From contig JANQDY010000200.1 in the NCBI GenBank assembly GCA_028278625.1, forward strand, positions 1-16,552: DNA of 16,552 bases, written 5' to 3'. Origin of the DNA: Thermodesulfobacteriota bacterium. Its GTDB lineage: Bacteria; Desulfobacterota; DSM-4660; Desulfatiglandales; Desulfatiglandaceae. The notes beneath the pieces were generated by a model. It was given only the letters and a program-made list of their open reading frames with translations, searched no databases and had not been told where the DNA came from. Position 1 is the first letter of the stretch. Each line of letters opens with the position of its first letter. Below are positions 14,622-16,552 of this stretch, in pieces. The position numbers and the translations under genes were made by a program.

Positions 14622-15529
14622 GCGAAGAAGCCATCAGAAGAGAAGAACAACTGTTTGAATCGGGACATCGCGCCTGTCATGGCTGCGGCATGGCACTGGC
14701 GGTTCGCCACATTCTAAATGCCACCGGAGAAAAAGTGATCGTGGTCACCCCCACCGGATGCCTGGAGACGTTTACTTCGCCCTACGGATATTCTCCCTGG
14801 CGTGTCCCCTGGATTCACCATCTCTTCGAAAACGGGCCGGCCATCGCCACCGGCGTGGTTGCCGCCCTGGAAGCCCAGGGCCGGGATCAGGAACGGGTGA
14901 TCGCCATCGGCGGGGACGGTTCCACCTTTGATATCGGTTTTGGCGCTCTCTCAGGAATGCTGGAGCGGGGCGACGACGTTTTGTACATCTGCGTTGACAA
15001 CGGTGCCTACATGAACACCGGTGGACAGCGCAGCAGCGCCAGTCCCCTATACTCATCCACCACTACGGATCCGTCAGGTACCCGGTCCGCCGGGAAGATT
15101 CAGCGCAAAAAGGATCTCCCCATGATCGTGGCGGCCCATGGTGTTCCCTATGTTGCCACCGCATCGGTGGCATATCTCAAAGATCTTCAGAAAAAAGTCA
15201 AAAAGGCCATGACATACCACGGCCCCCGTTACATTCAAATAGACACCACCTGCCCGTCGGTATGGGGATTTGGGTCCGATCAAACCCTCGAGGTAGCGCG
15301 CCTGGGTGTGAATACGGGCCTCGTGCCTCTCTTTGAGATGGAAGAAGGAAAGGTCACAAAGGTTCGAAAGATCAAAAAGCAACTGCCGGTGGAAGAATAC
15401 CTGAAATCACAGAAACGGTTTCGCCACATGGTGGCCGGCGAGGGAAAACCGGATGAAATTGCCGCCATTCAGGCCCTGGCCGATGAAAACATGGAAAGAT
15501 TCGGACTTCTGAAAGAGGCAACCGATTAG
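14618..15529 (+). CDS. 2-oxoacid:ferredoxin oxidoreductase, beta subunit (thiamine-binding)
   Basis: The protein has 303 aa. Four cysteines placed as in PorB for a 4Fe-4S cluster are present: C20 and C23 (CHGCG), C48 (TGCLE) and C212 (TCPSVWGF). The thiamine diphosphate/Mg motif runs from GGDGSTFDIG (98-107) to N128 (VDNGAYMNTGGQRS). Length and layout match pyruvate/2-oxoisovalerate oxidoreductase beta subunits. The enzyme decarboxylates a 2-oxoacid with CoA, making acyl-CoA, CO2 and reduced ferredoxin. The start overlaps the alpha stop by ATGA (14618-14621). Confidence 0.92.
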   Translation: MSEEAIRREEQLFESGHRACHGCGMALAVRHILNATGEKVIVVTPTGCLETFTSPYGYSPWRVPWIHHLFENGPAIATGVVAALEAQGRDQERVIAIGGDGSTFDIGFGALSGMLERGDDVLYICVDNGAYMNTGGQRSSASPLYSSTTTDPSGTRSAGKIQRKKDLPMIVAAHGVPYVATASVAYLKDLQKKVKKAMTYHGPRYIQIDTTCPSVWGFGSDQTLEVARLGVNTGLVPLFEMEEGKVTKVRKIKKQLPVEEYLKSQKRFRHMVAGEGKPDEIAAIQALADENMERFGLLKEATD

Positions 15530-15530
15530 T

Positions 15531-15554
15531 TGAACCGGGTTTTTCATTTGAAAC
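15531..15554. promoter_or_regulatory. Variant IclR operator before the dehydrogenase gene
   Basis: Half-sites TGAACC (15531-15536), TTTTCA (15541-15546) and TGAAAC (15549-15554) are present but spaced 4 and 2 bp instead of 3 and 5. The site fills the gap between the beta-subunit stop and the GGGAG ribosome-binding site, the same relative place as the site at 12565. The changed spacing makes it the least certain of the series. Confidence 0.4.
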
Positions 15555-15567
15555 GGGAGTAGATCGC

Positions 15568-16326
15568 ATGATTCTGGATAAATTTCAAATTGGAGAACAG
15601 GTGGCCGTGGTGACGGGCGGTACCAAAGGTATCGGCAGGGCCATCGCCGTCGCCCTGGCCGAGGCAGGCGCCGACATTGCCGTTGTCAGCCGAACCCCCC
15701 ATGACGATGTGGCAAACAGAGTACGCGCTCTGGGCCGCCGATACATGCATCATAGGGCCGACCTGACGCAACGGTCTGAAACAAAAGCCGTCATTCCGGC
15801 GGTTTTGGCGGGTTTGGGGGACGTGAACATTCTCGTGAACAATTCCGGTATGTGCCCCAGAACGCCGGCCAAGGACTTTTCCGAATCAGACTGGGATAAC
15901 ACCCTGGAAATCGATTTAAGCGCCAGCTTTCTTCTCTCTCAGGCCGCGGGAAGAGTGATGCTTGAAAAGGGAAAAGGGAAGATTGTCAACATCGCCTCGG
16001 TCCTGGCCTTTCAAGGGGGGATTCTGATTCCGGCATATGCCGCCAGCAAACACGGTGTTGCCGGCATCACCAAAGCCTTTGCCAATGAGTGGGCCGGCCA
16101 GGGGGTCAATGTAAACGCCATTGCGCCGGGATACATTGCCACGGAACTCATTGAAGCGCTCATGAATGACCCCGACCGGTCCAAGGCCCTTTTGGCCAGG
16201 ACGCCCGCCGGCCGATGGGGGGATCCCATGGACATCGCGGCGGCTGCCATATACCTGGCCTCACCGGCATCCGATTATGTTCACGGAACCGTGCTGACCG
16301 TTGACGGCGGATGGATGGCCCGCTAG
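15568..16326 (+). CDS. Short-chain dehydrogenase/reductase, KduD-like
   Basis: The protein has 252 aa, a classical SDR. Cofactor motif is TGGTKGIG (16-23), then NNSG (91-94), catalytic S144, Y157 and K161 (YAASK). The ends strongly recall KduD, the 2-dehydro-3-deoxygluconate 5-dehydrogenase of uronate catabolism: MILDKF at the start, NEWAGQGVNVNAIAPGY and DYVHGTVLTVDGGWMAR at the end. The catalytic-tetrad Asn position appears to be Asp (D116 in EIDLSAS). Given neighbours for acyl-CoA and 2-oxoacid chemistry and no uronate genes, the true substrate is probably another hydroxy or keto acid or hydroxyacyl-CoA. GGGAG (15555-15559) lies 8 bases before the ATG. Probably the last gene of the iclR unit. 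Confidence 0.85.
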   Translation: MILDKFQIGEQVAVVTGGTKGIGRAIAVALAEAGADIAVVSRTPHDDVANRVRALGRRYMHHRADLTQRSETKAVIPAVLAGLGDVNILVNNSGMCPRTPAKDFSESDWDNTLEIDLSASFLLSQAAGRVMLEKGKGKIVNIASVLAFQGGILIPAYAASKHGVAGITKAFANEWAGQGVNVNAIAPGYIATELIEALMNDPDRSKALLARTPAGRWGDPMDIAAAAIYLASPASDYVHGTVLTVDGGWMAR

Positions 16327-16330
16327 CCGG

Positions 16331-16348
16331 AATACATGGAAATACATG
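16331..16348 (+). repeat. Short direct repeat upstream of the last promoter
   Basis: AATACATG occurs at 16331-16338 and again at 16341-16348, exactly 10 bp apart, and ends two bases before the -35 at 16351. One-helical-turn spacing next to a promoter suggests a protein-binding site, but it may be chance. Confidence 0.35.
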
Positions 16349-16350
16349 CG

Positions 16351-16377
16351 TTGACAAAGGTTTCTTTTGATTATGAA
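16351..16377 (+). promoter_or_regulatory. Predicted promoter of the right-edge unit
   Basis: A perfect TTGACA (16351-16356) is present. The -10 is uncertain: TATGAA (16372-16377) at 15-bp spacing is the best candidate and overlaps the first operator half-site. In the other three promoters the operator lies after the -10. Confidence 0.45.
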
Positions 16378-16399
16378 ACAGCGTTTCAAACAATAAGTC
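16374..16399. promoter_or_regulatory. Predicted IclR operator, right-edge unit
   Basis: TGAAAC (16374-16379), 3 bp, GTTTCA (16383-16388) make a perfect 15-bp inverted pair; the third half at the usual 5-bp spacing is degenerate (TAAGTC, 16394-16399). It ends 18 bases before the start codon at 16418. Confidence 0.6.
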
Positions 16400-16417
16400 A
16401 CTAAAGGCGGTGAGAAG

Positions 16418-16552
16418 ATGAGCAAAGTAGAAATTGAAATGGATGGTCGTAAGCTGACCGTACTTGAAGGGACGACGATACTGAAAGCGGCCCAGGATGC
16501 GGAAATCGCCATACCCACCCTGTGCCACCGTCCGGATCTGACACCCGAAGGG
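16418..16552 (+). CDS. 2Fe-2S domain oxidoreductase subunit, N-terminus only (runs off right edge)
   Basis: 45 codons are visible and open to the edge. The start MSKVEIEMDGRKLTVLEG, then TTILKAAQDAEIAIPTLCHRPDL and PEG, is the beginning of a plant-type 2Fe-2S ferredoxin fold as found at the N-terminus of NuoG/HoxU-like subunits, NAD-linked formate dehydrogenase or hydrogenase subunits, and some GltD-like flavoproteins. The cysteine in TLCH would be the first ligand; the others lie beyond the window. GGTGAG precedes the ATG by 5 bases. It has its own promoter and operator, so it starts a further unit of the same regulon, probably for redox balancing. Confidence 0.75.
   Translation, partial: MSKVEIEMDGRKLTVLEGTTILKAAQDAEIAIPTLCHRPDLTPEG

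Noticed and set aside
15568..16326. Naming the dehydrogenase kduD and the cluster a uronate pathway
   Set aside because: Sequence resemblance is clear, but there are no uronate isomerase, KDG kinase or aldolase genes, and the neighbours indicate acyl-CoA chemistry.

Overview
This window most likely comes from the chromosome of an anaerobic bacterium, and I would guess a sulfate-reducing or syntrophic member of the Desulfobacterota. That guess rests on a four-subunit, ferredoxin-linked 2-oxoacid oxidoreductase, a Tat-exported branched-chain-type binding protein, a multi-PAS sensor with a KPTYDEL-type coiled-coil N-terminus, and moderate GC content. I see no rRNA, tRNA, CRISPR array, insertion sequence or phage gene.

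Layout. Positions 1-2501 hold two minus-strand genes that look unrelated to the rest: the N-terminal 381 codons of a multi-PAS sensor running off the left edge, and a small ligand-gated potassium channel of the GluR0 type. From about 2590 to the right edge everything reads on the plus strand and forms one catabolic cluster in four transcription units. Unit 1 (2677-6242) is a biotin-dependent acyl-CoA carboxylase: carboxyltransferase, then biotin carboxylase fused to biotin carrier. Unit 2 (6679-11518) is a complete five-gene branched-chain-type ABC importer. Unit 3 (11792-16326) is an IclR-family regulator, a gamma-delta-alpha-beta 2-oxoacid:ferredoxin oxidoreductase and a KduD-like short-chain dehydrogenase. 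Unit 4 begins at 16418 with a protein that has an N-terminal 2Fe-2S domain and is cut by the right edge.

The most notable observation is a recurring 26-bp operator. It has three half-sites: TGAAAC, then 3 bp, then (G/T/C)TTTCA, then 5 bp, then TGAAAC. It occurs just before the first gene of all four units (2624, 6313, 11753, and 16374 with a weak third half), again in the importer leader (6528), and between iclR and the oxidoreductase genes (12565). A shortened version precedes the dehydrogenase (15531). Four of these sites sit just downstream of, or overlap, a TTGACA -35 element, so repression by the IclR protein encoded in the middle of the cluster, including of itself, is the simplest model.

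Working hypothesis (inference). The importer takes up an amino acid, organic acid or aromatic-type compound. The oxidoreductase converts a derived 2-oxoacid to an acyl-CoA with reduced ferredoxin. The carboxylase then carboxylates an acyl-CoA, and the dehydrogenase and the 2Fe-2S protein handle hydride or electron steps. The substrate cannot be read from the sequence. Valine/isoleucine-type degradation through propionyl-CoA is one option, but no mutase, epimerase, CoA ligase or acyl-CoA dehydrogenase is visible here.
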